The notes beneath the pieces were generated by a model. That model was not told the DNA's origin, searched no databases, and saw only the letters and a program-made list of their open reading frames with translations. Below, one piece after another: positions 21,972 to 32,063 of a stretch of 64,000 nt of DNA. The first letter of the stretch is position 1. Every line of letters begins with the position of its first letter. Source of the stretch: Elephas maximus indicus (lineage: Eukaryota > Chordata > Mammalia > Proboscidea > Elephantidae); NCBI RefSeq assembly GCF_024166365.1, contig NC_064843.1, positions 58,986,532-59,050,531 on the forward strand. Reading direction: 5' to 3'. The position numbers and the translations under genes are program-made.

Positions 21972-23854
21972 ATTTGACAACCTTAGGAGCCCTAATACAA
22001 GGCATAAACAGAATGCAAAACATTACCAAAAATGATGAAGAGAAACCAGATAACTGGGAGCTCCTAAAAACCAAACACCTATGCTCATCTAAAGACTTCA
22101 CCAAAAGAGTAAAAAGACCACCTACAGATTGGAAAAGAATTTTCAGCTATGACATCTCCGACTAGCGCCTGATCTCTCAAATCTATATGATTCTGTTAAA
22201 ACTCAACCACAAAAAGACAAACAAACCAGTCAAGAAGTGGGCAAAGGATATGAACACGCATTTCACTAAAGAAGATAATCAGGCAGCTAACAGATACATG
22301 AGAAAATGCTCTCGATCATTAGCCATTAGAGAAATGGAAATTAAAACTACGATGAGATTCCATCTCACTCCAACAAGGCTGGCATTAATCCAAAAAACAC
22401 AAAATAATAAATGTTGGAGAGGCTGCGGAGAGATTGGAACTCTTATACACTGTTGGTGGGAATGTAAAATGGTACAACCACTTTGGAAATCTATCTGGTG
22501 TTTTCTTAAAAAGTTAGAAATAGAACTACCATACAGCCCAGAAATCCCACTCCTCGGAATATACCCTAGAGAAATAAGAGCCTTCACACGAACAGATATA
22601 TGCACATCCATGTTTATTGCAGCTCTGTTTACAATAGCAAAAAGCTGGAAGCAACCAAGGTGTCCATCAACGGATGAATGGTTAAATAAATTGTGGTATA
22701 TTCACACAATGGAATACTACGCATCAATAAAGAACAGTGACGAATCTCTGAAACGTTTCATAACATGGAGGAACCTGGAAGGCATTATGCTGAGTGAAAT
22801 TAGAGGCAAAAGGACAAATATTGTATAAGACCGCTATTATAAGATGTTGAGAAATAGTATAAACTGAGAAGAAGACATACTTTTGTGGTTACGGGGGGGG
22901 GGGGGGGAAGGAGGGAGGGAGAGGGTTTTTTACTGATTAATTAGCTGAAAAGAACTGCTTTAGGTGAAGAGAAGGACAATACTCAATACACGGAAGGTCA
23001 GCTCAACTGGACTGGACCAAAAGCAAAGAAGTTTCTGGGATAAAATGAATGCTTCAAAGGTCAGCGGACCAAGGGTGGGGGTTTGGGGACTATGGCTTAA
23101 GGGGACTTCTAAGTCAATTGGCAAAATAATTCTATTATGAAAACACTCTGCATCCCACTTTGAAATGTGGCGTCTGGGGTCTTAAATGCTAACAAGCGGC
23201 CATCTAAGATGCATCAATTGGTCTCAACCCACCTGGATCAAAGGTGAAGGAAGAACACCAAGGTCACACGATAACTGTGAGCCCAAGAGACAGAAAGGGC
23301 CACATGAACCAGAGACTTACATCATCCTGAGACCAGAAGAACTAGATGGTGCCCGGCCACAACCGATGACTGCCCTGACAGGAAGCACAACAGAGAACCC
23401 CTGAGGGAGCAGCAGATCAGTGGGATGCAGACCCCAAATTCTCATAAAAAGACCAGACTTCATGGTCTGACTGAGACTAGAGGAATCCCGGTGGACATGG
23501 TCCCCAAACCTTCTGTTGGCCCAGGACAGAAACCATTCCTGCAGACAACTCATCAGACATGGAAGGGACTGGACAGTGGGTAGGAGAGAGATGCTGATGA
23601 AGAGTGAGCTGCTTGTATCAGGTGGACACTTGAGACTGTGTTGGCATCTCCTGTCTGGAGGGGAGATAGGAGGGTAGGGAGGGTTAGAAACTGGCAAAAT
23701 TGTCATGAAAGGAGAGACTGGAAGGGCTGACTCATTAGGGGGGAGTAAGTGGGAGTATGGAGTAAGGTGTATATAAGCTTATATGTGACAGACTGACTTG
23801 ATTTGTAAACGTTCACTTAAAGCTCAATAAAAATTATTAAAAAAAAAAAAAAAA
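21972..23854 (+). mobile_element. 5'-truncated L1 inserted in the provirus leader
   Basis: The plus-strand L1 holds the ORF2 C-terminus (about 21985-22828; TAG at 22163 interrupts it), including the cysteine block [18 protein letters not shown]. The 3' UTR has a long G run (about 22893-22907) followed by a GGAGGGAGGGAG tract and an A tail (about 23838-23856). A short flanking repeat AAGATCTG (21964-21971 and 23855-23862) is a plausible target duplication. It is nearly the same subfamily as the copy at 61398-64000. Confidence 0.9.
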
Positions 23855-23862
23855 AAGATCTG

Positions 23863-24977
23863 GTCTGATCAACTCTACCCTGCTGGGTCAAGATTTTAAG
23901 CAGTTGGAGGCAAGCAGTTTTATGAAGCTACCGAGAGCTTCTAAGTCTCTTACCAAGAGCTTCTAAGTCTCTGAGGATGAGTTTTGCCCTGCGAATGGGT
24001 TATCTTTTCCAGAAAATCAAGTTTGTACCAGGTCAAAGTAGGACTGGTGGCTCTCTCCCTTTGATAGGAAATCTTAAGACAAAGACAGAGGTGGCAGATG
24101 AGACAACAAAAAGGAAGAACAAGATCTGGGAAGGAGTCAGTAAGACCTTCTGCACAAGGCTGAATACTCTGGGGCTCACACAGACAACAAGTATCAGCAT
24201 GGCAAACGAGACACACTTTTTCCGAAATTTTCCACAAATAGTTACAGATCTGGGGGCCCCAGAGACAAACAGAAATTTCCGGAAAATAGTGAAGGGTTGG
24301 AAAACAAGTGGCTGGATAAAACGCCAGCTAGAGAGGAAAGGAAAGAGGAGGAAAAGGGATGGGCTGCAGTTCCCGTCAAGAGTGCACTACCAGCTGTCCA
24401 GAAATTCCCTACTCCCTGGGGTCAAAAAGAATGCTTCCCTTGGTCCCCAGGGTCAGAAAACCCATCGCACTGGGGACCCTCCATAGACCTCTCAGCATTA
24501 ATTCTGGTGTGGAGCCCCCTAGTCCCTGAGGCTTAAGAAGGCGTCCCTTGGTCCCTAGGGTCGGAAAACCCATCACACTGGGGACCCTTCACCCTTCACT
24601 ATTGTCTCCGGCCCCCACGGAACAAGACACCTGTCCATGGGGGATTCCCGGGTGACCTGACCGGAGCAAGTGACTCTTAATCCATCACTGGGATATCTAA
24701 GTCCTCGTTATTACGTTCCACGTTTCCAAGGAAAAACAGACAGAATAGAAAGGAAAGTTTGCTTGGGAGGAAAATGAAACTAAGATCGAGCCACAAGAAG
24801 TAAGGGGAAGAGAAGTCCTTACCAGGCAGAGAAACACGAGAAAAAATAAGTCTCGGCAGCTGCTCATTCGTCCACCGGGGTCAGGCAGTTTTCCTCTCCA
24901 CTCTGCCTCAGGTCCGAAAATGAGACGCAAAGGGTCCCCTCACGTATCTCCTGGAATCTTCTGGCTGGCTTGCTTAC
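23863..24977 (-). repeat. Leader region of the second provirus
   Basis: Between gag and the right terminus, the minus strand has a good splice donor (CTG|GTAAGGACTT, at about 24815-24826) as in gammaretroviral leaders. A ~57-bp duplication (about 24430-24487 and 24537-24593; CCCTTGGTCCC..AGGGTC.GAAAACCCATC) lies inside. No primer-binding site that I can match to a tRNA is visible next to the R-U5 segment, and no U3 is seen. Confidence 0.55.
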
Positions 24978-25110
24978 CTCCATCTCCACTTGTGAGTCTC
25001 TTTAATAAAGCTTTCCTTGTGTGGAAAATTCTCCATGCCTTACCTGCTCATTCTTGACCACTGAGAGGCAAGAACCTTATTTAATTAGAGCTGTAGAGGT
25101 GCTGGCAACA
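24978..25110 (+). repeat. R-U5 segment in plus orientation at the right end of the minus-strand provirus
   Basis: AATAAA lies at 25004-25009 and the segment ends ...GGTGCTGGCAACA at 25110, directly followed by the ATAT duplication. It aligns along its length with the reverse complement of 13352-13485, so the two provirus ends are inverted copies. Upstream sequence does not match the U3 of the left LTR. Confidence 0.9.
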
Positions 25111-26453
25111 ATATGGTATTTCTGTTTCTAGCTTTCCAAGGAACCACCATATCGTTTTCCAAAAAGCTGGTATCATTTTGCATTCCCACCAGCACTGCAT
25201 AAGAGTTCTGATCTCCCTGCAGCCTCTCCAACATTTGTTACTTTCTGTTTTATTGATTCATGCCAGTAATGCCAGGGTGAGATGGTATCTCATTGTGTTT
25301 TTGATTTGCATTTCTCTGATGGCTTAAGATCGTGAGCATTTCCTCATGTGCCTGTTAGCCACTTGAATGTCTTCTTTGGTGAAGTGTCTGTTCATTTCCT
25401 TTGCCCATTTTTTAATTGGATTATTTGTCTTTTTGTTGTAGAGGTGTTAGATTTTCTTGTAGATTTTAGAGATTAGGCCTTTGTCTGATTTGTAGTAGCC
25501 AAAAATTTTTTCCCAGTCTATAGGTTCTCTTTTAGCGGAGTCTTTTGTTGAGCATAAGTGTTTAATTTTTAGAAGATCCCAGTTACCTAGCTTATCCTCT
25601 GGAGCTTATGTGTTGTTGTGATTTATATCCTGTTAATGCCGTGTATTAGGGCCTCTAGTGTTGATCCTATTTTTTCTTCTATGAACTTCATAGTTTTTGG
25701 CTTTATATTTAGGTCTTTGATCCATTTTGAGTTAGTTTTTGTATGTGGTGTGACGTATGGGTCCTGTTTCATTTCTTTTGCAAATGGGCATCCAGTTTTG
25801 CCAGCACTATTTGTTAAAAAGACTGTCTTCTCCCCATTTGATGGACTTTGGGCCTTTGTCGAAGATCAGGGGACCGTAGGTGGATGGATTCACATCTGTC
25901 ATTGTAACAGTACCAGGCTGTTTCGACTACCGTAGCTGTATAGTAGGTTCTGAGGTCAGGTAGTGCAAGCCTTCCTACTGTATTCTTCTTCAGTAGTGCT
26001 TTACTTATTCAGGGTCTCTTCCCTTTCCGTGTAAAATTAATGATAAGTTTTTCCTTCTCTTTAAAGAATGTTCTTGATATTTGGATCGGTATTGTATTTG
26101 TAGATTGCTTTGGGTAGAATTGTCATTTTCACAATGTTGAGTCTACCTATCTATGAGCATGGTATGTTTTTCCATTTATGTAGATCTCTTTTGGTTTCTT
26201 GCAGTAGTGTTTTGAAGTTTTCTTTGTTTAGGTCTTTTACATCCCTAGTTAGATTTGTTCCCAAGTATTTTATTTTTTTAGGTGCTGTTATAAATCATAT
26301 TGTTTTCCTGATTTCCTTTTCATTGTTCTCTTTATTGGAGTATAGGAATCCAACTGATTTTTGTGTTTTATCTTGTATCCTGCTACTCTGCTGAACCTTT
26401 CTATTAGTTCCAGTAGTTTTCTCGTGCAGTCTTCTGGATTTTCTTAGTATCAT

Positions 26454-27527
26454 CTTGTTGTTGTTGGGGGCTGTCGAGTCAGTTCGAACTCATAGCGACC
26501 CTGTGCACAACAGAACAAAACACTGCCTGGTCCTGCTCCATCCTTACAATTGTTGTTCTGCTCATTGTTGCAGCTACTGTGTCAGTCCACCTCATTGGGG
26601 GTCTTCCTCTTTTCCGCTGACCCTATACTTTGCCAAGCATGATGTCCTTCTTCAGGGACTGATCCCTCCTGACAATGTGTCCAAAGTATGTAAGATGCAG
26701 TCTTACCATCCTTGCTTCTAAGGAGCATTCTTGTACTTCTTCCAAGACAGATTTGTTCGTTCTTTTGACAGTCCATGGTATATTTAGTATTCTTTGCCAG
26801 CACCACAATTCAAAGGCATCAGTTCTTCAGTCTTCCTTATTGATTGTCCAGCTTTCACATGCATATGATGGGATTGAAAATACCTTGGCTTGGGTCAGGC
26901 GCACCTTAGTCTTCAAGGTGACGTCTTCAAGGTGACATCTTTGGTTTTCAACACTTTAAAGAGATCCTTTGCAGCAGATTTGCCCAATGCAGTGCTTTGT
27001 TTGATTTCTTGACTGCTGCTTCCATGGCTGTTGACTGTGGATCGAAGTAAAATGAAATCCTTGACAACGTCAATCTTTTCTCAGTTTATCATGATGTTGC
27101 TCATTGGTCCAGTTGTGAGGATTTTTGTTTTCTTTATGTTGTAGTGCAATCTATACTGAAGGCTGTGGTCTTTGATCTTCATTAGTAAATGCTTCAAGTC
27201 TTTTTCACTTTCAGCAATCAAGGTTGTGTCACCTGCATATTGCAGGTTGCTAATGAGCTTCCCTCCAAACCTGATGCCCCGTTCTTCAGATAGTCCAGCT
27301 TCTCATACTATTTGCTCAGCATACAGATTGAATAGGTATGGTGAAAGGATACAACCCTGATGCATACCTTTCCTGACTTTAAACCACTCAGTATCCCCTT
27401 GTTCTGTCTGAACAACTGCCTCTTGATCTATTTAAATGTTCCTCATGAGCACAATTAAGTGTTCTGGAGTTTCCATTTTTCACAGTGTTTTCTTTAATTT
27501 GTCATGATCCACACAGTCGAATGTCTT
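26454..27527 (-). mobile_element. 5'-truncated RTE in the nested L1
   Basis: The minus-strand RTE 3' end begins with the (AAC)-type tail at about 26454 and the family tail. It reaches the RT region (CACACAGTCGAATG on +) at about 27527, where L1 ORF2 resumes. ORF2 is broken by stops and a 13-bp internal duplication GGTGACRTCTTCAA near 26919-26940. Exact target duplication is unclear (AGTATCAT-like). Confidence 0.85.
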
Positions 27528-27754
27528 TCCAAGTATAATATCATATCATCCACAAATAGGGACAGTTTAACTTATTCCTCATCAGTTTGGATCCCCTTTA
27601 TTTCTGTTTCTTGCCTTATTGCTCTGCTTAGGACTTCCAACACAATGTTAAATAGGAGTGGTGAACAGCCTTGTTCTGGTTTTCAAGGGGAACGTGCACT
27701 TTGAGAATCTTGACAGCCCACGCAGGTTTGCCATCACTGCCCTTACTATTTAAG

Positions 27755-27950
27755 AGCGTGGCCTTCCACAGCGAGATTTTGTCTAGGCTCTGTCACTTTA
27801 TAGTTGTGTCGCCATGAGTGTTTTTCTTCAATTTTCTCATCTGTAAACTGAGAAGAGTAAATAATACCTACTTCATCTGGCTGTTGTGAGGACAGAATGA
27901 GATAAAACTCGCACAGCGTTTGGAATAGTCCCCCGTATATACTGTCGTCA
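27755..27950 (+). repeat. MIR SINE
   Basis: The core matches MIR: CTCATCTGTAAACTGAGAAG, ACCTACTTCATCTGGCTGTTGTGAGGA and a GCGTTTGGAATAG end. It is an ancient mammalian element and predates the afrotherian repeats. Confidence 0.75.
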
Positions 27951-28507
27951 GGTAAAAACATCACAAAGTTGAGTAAAGCAAAAAGAGTTTTATTCAGCAT
28001 ATATTCAAAAAGGCAAAAGTGGGAAGTGGACAAGCATGCTGCCGGAGCCTAATGTCTGCCCGAATCTGAGGAACGTTACAGAATCATCAGTGTATATTAA
28101 CATCACAAATGGGTAAAATCACTGAAATCTTCACCTTTTCACAGATTGGCTAAAAACTGTGAGATGAATGTGATTCTACATTACTGAAGCCTGTACCAAT
28201 GATTATGAAGAAAGATGAATGTCTTTCTTCATAATCATTGGTACAGGCTTCAGTAATAACAGTCAGGAGGGTCTTCGTTGGTCCAGCAAATCTTACTGTT
28301 TACTAAAAGCTAATAAAAAAAAATTAAGTGTGGGAAGTATGTAGGTCATTTTTGCTGTGTTATGATTTGTTTATGTAAAAAGTTCCCTAAAAGATGTTTT
28401 CCAAGATTGTCCTAGCTCTTGTCTTTGTACCTCAGGGCCCAGTTGATGTGTCCTTGTGGGTCCAGCTCCAGCTGGGTCACATTTTAGGACAGGGAATAAT
28501 GGCTCCA
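27951..28507. other. Intron 1 stretch with a hairpin, possibly an old LTR
   Basis: The left part has an antisense LTR look (GTTTTATTCAGCATATATTC). I cannot name a family. It contains the perfect inverted repeat listed separately. Confidence 0.3.
28180..28257. repeat. Perfect inverted repeat, 36-bp arms, 6-base loop
   Basis: Arm 28180-28215 and arm 28222-28257 are exact reverse complements over 36 bases; the loop is TGAATG (28216-28221). The flanks are not palindromic. Confidence 0.98.
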
Positions 28508-28570
28508 TATTCTACTCTGTCCTACAGGGTCACTATGAGTCGGAATCGACTCGACGGCAGTAGGAGTGGT
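28508..28570 (+). repeat. AfroSINE 3' fragment
   Basis: Only the tail is present: CTCTGTCCTACAGGGTCACTATGAGTCGG and GACTCGACGGCAG. Confidence 0.8.
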
Positions 28571-29224
28571 ATTATTTCCTGAATCAATACTAAGTGCTCA
28601 GCAAGTATTAACTGTTATCATTAACAACAAACCTCAAGACCCAGAGGTAAAGAGAGGATCAGCTTCGTGCTCAGTGTCAGCAGCGTGTCACCGCAGGCTG
28701 TGTTCACACCCTACACCCCAGATATCTATTCCCAGGAAGCTGCCAGCCATTTTTCTGTGGCAGGTCCATTCCTGATGTCTTTAAGGAAGAAGAACACCCA
28801 CCCTGCGGTAGCTTGAGGATCTCCAGTGGCATTCCTGAACGTTTTTTTGTTGTTGTTCTGCCTCCTGTGGCCTCGCCCTGCTCAGAGAAGACTCCTGGTG
28901 GGGAAAGGGAGCACTCCTGGGCTCCTGACAGCCCGGGCTTGGGTGGGTGCCACTTACCTTGTGGGTTTCCTTTGCTGATTTTGACATCTTGTGTCCCACA
29001 CTGTGCCGTCTGGGGATCACAGCCCCAGCAGGTCCCCCAGGAAACTAGACCGCTAGCGTGACAATTTTCACCGAGAATACTCCTCAGCCCTGGTGCCCTC
29101 ATGCAGAAAGCCTCCATCCTTGCCCCAGCATTCCTTCTCTCAGAATTTGTTCAGAACTGTTCACTCTCAGGACTTGTCAGGTACTGAGAAAACAAAAATG
29201 GCAATAACTGCCCTTTACCGGATG
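28571..29224. other. Intron 1 stretch, nothing recognised
   Basis: Moderately GC-rich, without a repeat I can name and without splice-framed coding potential. Confidence 0.4.
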
Positions 29225-29335
29225 ATTGTTCTGTGCCAGGTGCAGGGCTTTAGAAGCGCTGCTGTATTTTATTCCTTCAACCAGCCTGCAAGAGAGGACT
29301 TGAAATCCTCATTTTACAGGGGAGGAAGCAGAACA
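29225..29335 (-). repeat. MIR fragment, reverse orientation
   Basis: TGTGCCAGGTGCAGGGC, then CCTCATTTTACAGGGGAGGAAGCAGA, the reverse-complement MIR pattern. Confidence 0.65.
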
Positions 29336-29445
29336 TTGGATTATATAGTTTGTACTTTTATTTGGAGAAGCCAGGAGCTAGCTGATTGTTTTGTTTTTGT
29401 TCCCCCCCTCCCCGCTTCAAAGTTTTAAGACACTTTAAAAAAACA

Positions 29446-29525
29446 AACCCGTTGCCGAGTCATTTCCGACTCATGATGACCCCATGTGTTACAGAGTAGA
29501 GCTGCTCCACAGTGTCTTCTTTATG
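29446..29525 (-). repeat. Diverged AfroSINE fragment
   Basis: CCGTTGCCGAGTCATTTCCGACTCA followed by ACAGAGTAGAGCTGCTCCA, the family 3' half on minus. Confidence 0.75.
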
Positions 29526-30239
29526 GACGCTCTTGATGTTTTCTGTGAAAAATACTCAGACATACACCTTACTCAATTTTTGTTCTTACTTCATCCAGTG
29601 CCCCCGCTTACTTGTTTTCCCTGTGAGTTTGCAGCAAATCCCAAATATATCCTTTCATCTGCTAATATTTCAGTAGGCATCTCTAACTTTAAGGAGACCA
29701 CAATTTAATTTTTATACCTAGCAAAATTAAGAATATTATGTTTTTTTTTAATACCTACTCCACATTTAATTTTTCCCACTTGTTAAGTCTTGATTTTTAT
29801 TTTATATTATTTTTTGAATTTTCAGTCAGAACAGCCCTGGTCAGAGGCAGGAGAGGAGAAAAATCTGGAATTCGGTATGGTGATTTTCCCTGCTCCTGTC
29901 TCTCTTCTCATTTCTTCTGACCGTGCTGATGTTTGTTAATAGCTGCCACTTCCACCCCTTGGTACAAGTTGGGCCTCTGAGCTTTCCTTGCCTCTTCTTT
30001 CCACCCTCAGCACCGATTTGATTGGCTATTTTGTCCTCTCATTTCCACCTGTGTGGTACCCCTTGATTCCCTCCCTTCCCTTTGTCTCCACTCCTGTACC
30101 GCCCCAGCTTCTTGTCTCTTCTCCACCTTCCTGTCCCTCCTCGCCCCCACCTCCTGAGTTGGGCTCCTGGTATGTGAGTAATGGTCTCAGCCTGCTAGAA
30201 AGGCCACTTTCTGCTTGCCCATCTGCCTCTGTCCAAACC
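29526..30239. other. Intron 1 stretch, probable old L1 fragment then unique sequence
   Basis: About 29630-29700 has the pattern GCAAATCCCAAATAT...AATATTTCAGTAGGCATCTCTAA. It is also seen near 37285, so it is a dispersed repeat, probably an old L1 3' segment. The rest is pyrimidine-rich and unassigned. Confidence 0.35.
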
Positions 30240-30472
30240 CCAAAGTCAGACTGCCCAGGTTCAAATGTCAGCTTCGCCATGTTCTAGCTGTGTGACTGTG
30301 AGCACACTACTTCACCTTTCCGAGTCTTTCCTCATCTGTAAAATGGGGGTCATAATGTTGTCTACCTCATAGGGATGTTGGGAGAGCTGGTTTAATGCTT
30401 GTGGTGCAGTTTGAGTGCCTGGTTCATAGTGAGTACTCGGTGAGTGTTAGCTAGGATTGTTATTACTGCTTC
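30240..30472 (+). repeat. MIR SINE, nearly complete
   Basis: GCCCAGGTTCAAATGTCAGC, TTCTAGCTGTGTGACTGTGAGCA, CCTCATCTGTAAAATGGGGGT and GTTAGCTAGGATTGTTATTA follow the MIR consensus order. Confidence 0.9.
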
Positions 30473-31555
30473 TAACTTTTCCACTAACCTGCCTTTCAGT
30501 GTCACCGTCTACCACCCATCCCATCACACCGTGTTTTACAGCCTCATGGAAATATATTCCAGTTTGTGCTGTTTTATTTCTCCATGCCTTTCTGCTTCAG
30601 TGTGAAGTCCTGTTGGTTGAGTTCAGATGTGATCCCATTTCAAAGTGTTCCTAGATTTCCCCAGGCTGAATTATTCTGTCTCCCTGTTAGCAGCAGAACA
30701 CCTTTCAAATGATGACCTTAGAAATGCGGCCCTCAGGCTGCATCATGACTGTCCAGCTGTCCCACTGGACTGTGAAGTGGCTCTTTGAGGGTCTGAGCTT
30801 GCTCCTCTTGGGTCACTGATACAGTGCTTGGCACCCCACTCAATCAAATGAGTAGGTGATGCACTGTGAAAACACATCGTCGTCCTTGCTGATTGCGAAG
30901 GGAGATTCACAGGAGTCTACTGCAGAGTGGTGGTAGGGGAGGTGCTTGGCATTATTAAGGTAGGCCCTAAGCGCCAGGTTGGTGGATGTGGACTTGATCT
31001 GAACGCAGGGCCAACCGCCAAAGGCTTTTCAGCAGAACAGTGGCAGAATTTCCCCCTTTAGCTGCTGCCATGTATCTGCTCTAGAAAGAATTCTATAAAC
31101 TGTGTCCATTACTGTCCTTTCATTTTCTTTTAAACATTGTTATAAGATTTTTTCAGCTCTCCCCACCAAAAAGTATTTTTGTCAAGGTAACCAGTGATCT
31201 CCCTGTGACCAAATGTCATGGTCAGTTCTCAGCAGTATTTTACATAGTTGCAGACTTTCTCCTTCTTAAAACATCCTTTCACTTGGTTGCTCTTGGTGTC
31301 TAGATTTTCCTTCTGTCTCATGGGCTACTCCTGTCTCCTTTGCTGGCTTCTCCTTCTCTTTCTGACTTCTCTTCCACTCCACTGTGAAAGGCCCATGTTT
31401 TTCTCCAGCTGTAATCTTTCTCTTGGTGATCCTGTCTACTCTCAAGGCTTTAAGTACCATTTTTCTGAGGTCTGCAGTTATGTATATTAAATGCATGCCA
31501 TTAGTTCTTTTGCTGAAGTTTCCCGTCATGTCTTAGTTAAATGATAGTCACCTTC
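30473..31555. other. Intron 1 stretch, nothing recognised
   Basis: No gene or repeat that I can support. Open frames here lack domains or splice context. Confidence 0.4.
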
Positions 31556-31570
31556 TAGTAGAGTCTTCAC

Positions 31571-31614
31571 TATGAGTCAGAATTGACTCGACGGCACTGG
31601 GTTTGGTTTTTGGT
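31571..31614 (+). repeat. 44-bp AfroSINE tail insertion with 15-bp target duplication
   Basis: The insert is TATGAGTCAGAATTGACTCG and the GGGTTTGGTTTTTGG tail only. TAGTAGAGTCTTCAC is repeated perfectly at 31556-31570 and 31615-31629. Confidence 0.93.
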
Positions 31615-31629
31615 TAGTAGAGTCTTCAC

Positions 31630-31898
31630 AAAGGCCTCATGGCTGCACAATTCCCCAAGCCCTCATGTGGTGTAAAACATTCTCTCTAGCCCTTTTTACT
31701 TGAAGGATCCCTTGTCTAGATATAAAATCTTCATTTCACAATATTTTTCCTTAAGTTTCTTGTAAATGTGACTGTATTGTCGTCTTGCTTTGATTGCTGT
31801 TTTGAGGAAATCTGATGTTTTTTCTGCTAGAATTCTTTGGGTTTTGTTTATTTTCCTTTTAAAGCCTGATAAAGTTTTTATAGTTTATGTCTTAGAGT
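31630..31898. other. AT-rich intron stretch, possible old L1/HAL1 relic
   Basis: The antisense pattern around 31690-31880 and 32090-32400 recalls the ORF1 region of old L1/HAL1 elements. Too diverged to be sure. Confidence 0.3.
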
Positions 31899-32063
31899 TG
31901 GAGCCCTGGTGGCACAGTGGTTAAGAGCTCGGCTGCTAATCAGAAATTGTTGAGCGTGTTTGAATCCACCAGTGATCCTTGGAAACCCTATGGAGCAGTT
32001 CTGCTCTGTCCTGTAGGGTTGCTATGAGTTGGAATCGACTCCACGGCAAAAAGTTTGGTTTTT
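31899..32063 (+). repeat. AfroSINE, full length
   Basis: Starts GAGCCCTGGTGGCACAGTGG (A-box region) and ends with the family tail and GTTTGGTTTTTTGG. GTCTTAGAGTT / GTCTTGGAGTT flank it. Confidence 0.95.

Larger units (their letters stand above)
13352..25110 (-). mobile_element. Second class I provirus (gag-pro-pol-env on minus) with abnormal ends
   Basis: The provirus interrupts the L1 exactly with a 4-bp duplication ATAT (13348-13351 and 25111-25114). Reading right to left on the minus strand: leader, gag, protease-RT, RNase H, integrase, TM envelope, LTR. It contains an RTE (17895-18862) and an L1 (21972-23854). Unlike a normal provirus, its right end is not a minus-oriented LTR. It ends with about 130 bp of R-U5 in plus orientation, so both outer ends are U5 termini (TGTTGC...GCAACA). 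Coding regions are open over longer stretches than in the first ERV, but all are interrupted. Confidence 0.9.
12161..27693 (-). mobile_element. 5'-truncated L1 split by an ERV and an RTE
   Basis: The minus-strand L1 starts with its A-tail (T run 12161-12173), then 3' UTR and the ORF2 C-terminus to 13351. It resumes at 25111 after the provirus, runs to about 26453, is broken by an RTE, and continues about 27528-27693. The 16-bp target duplication GTGCACTTTGAGAATC is perfect at 12145-12160 and 27694-27709, so one original insertion of about 2.7 kb now spans 15.5 kb. ORF2 is broken by several stops. Confidence 0.92.

Noticed and set aside
22163..22828. Functional gene from the L1 ORF2 end
   Set aside because: It is a 5'-truncated L1 with an in-frame stop and A tail.
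24297..24536. Host gene fragments in the provirus leader
   Set aside because: Overlapping frames, with an internal DNA duplication, no domain; explained as leader sequence.
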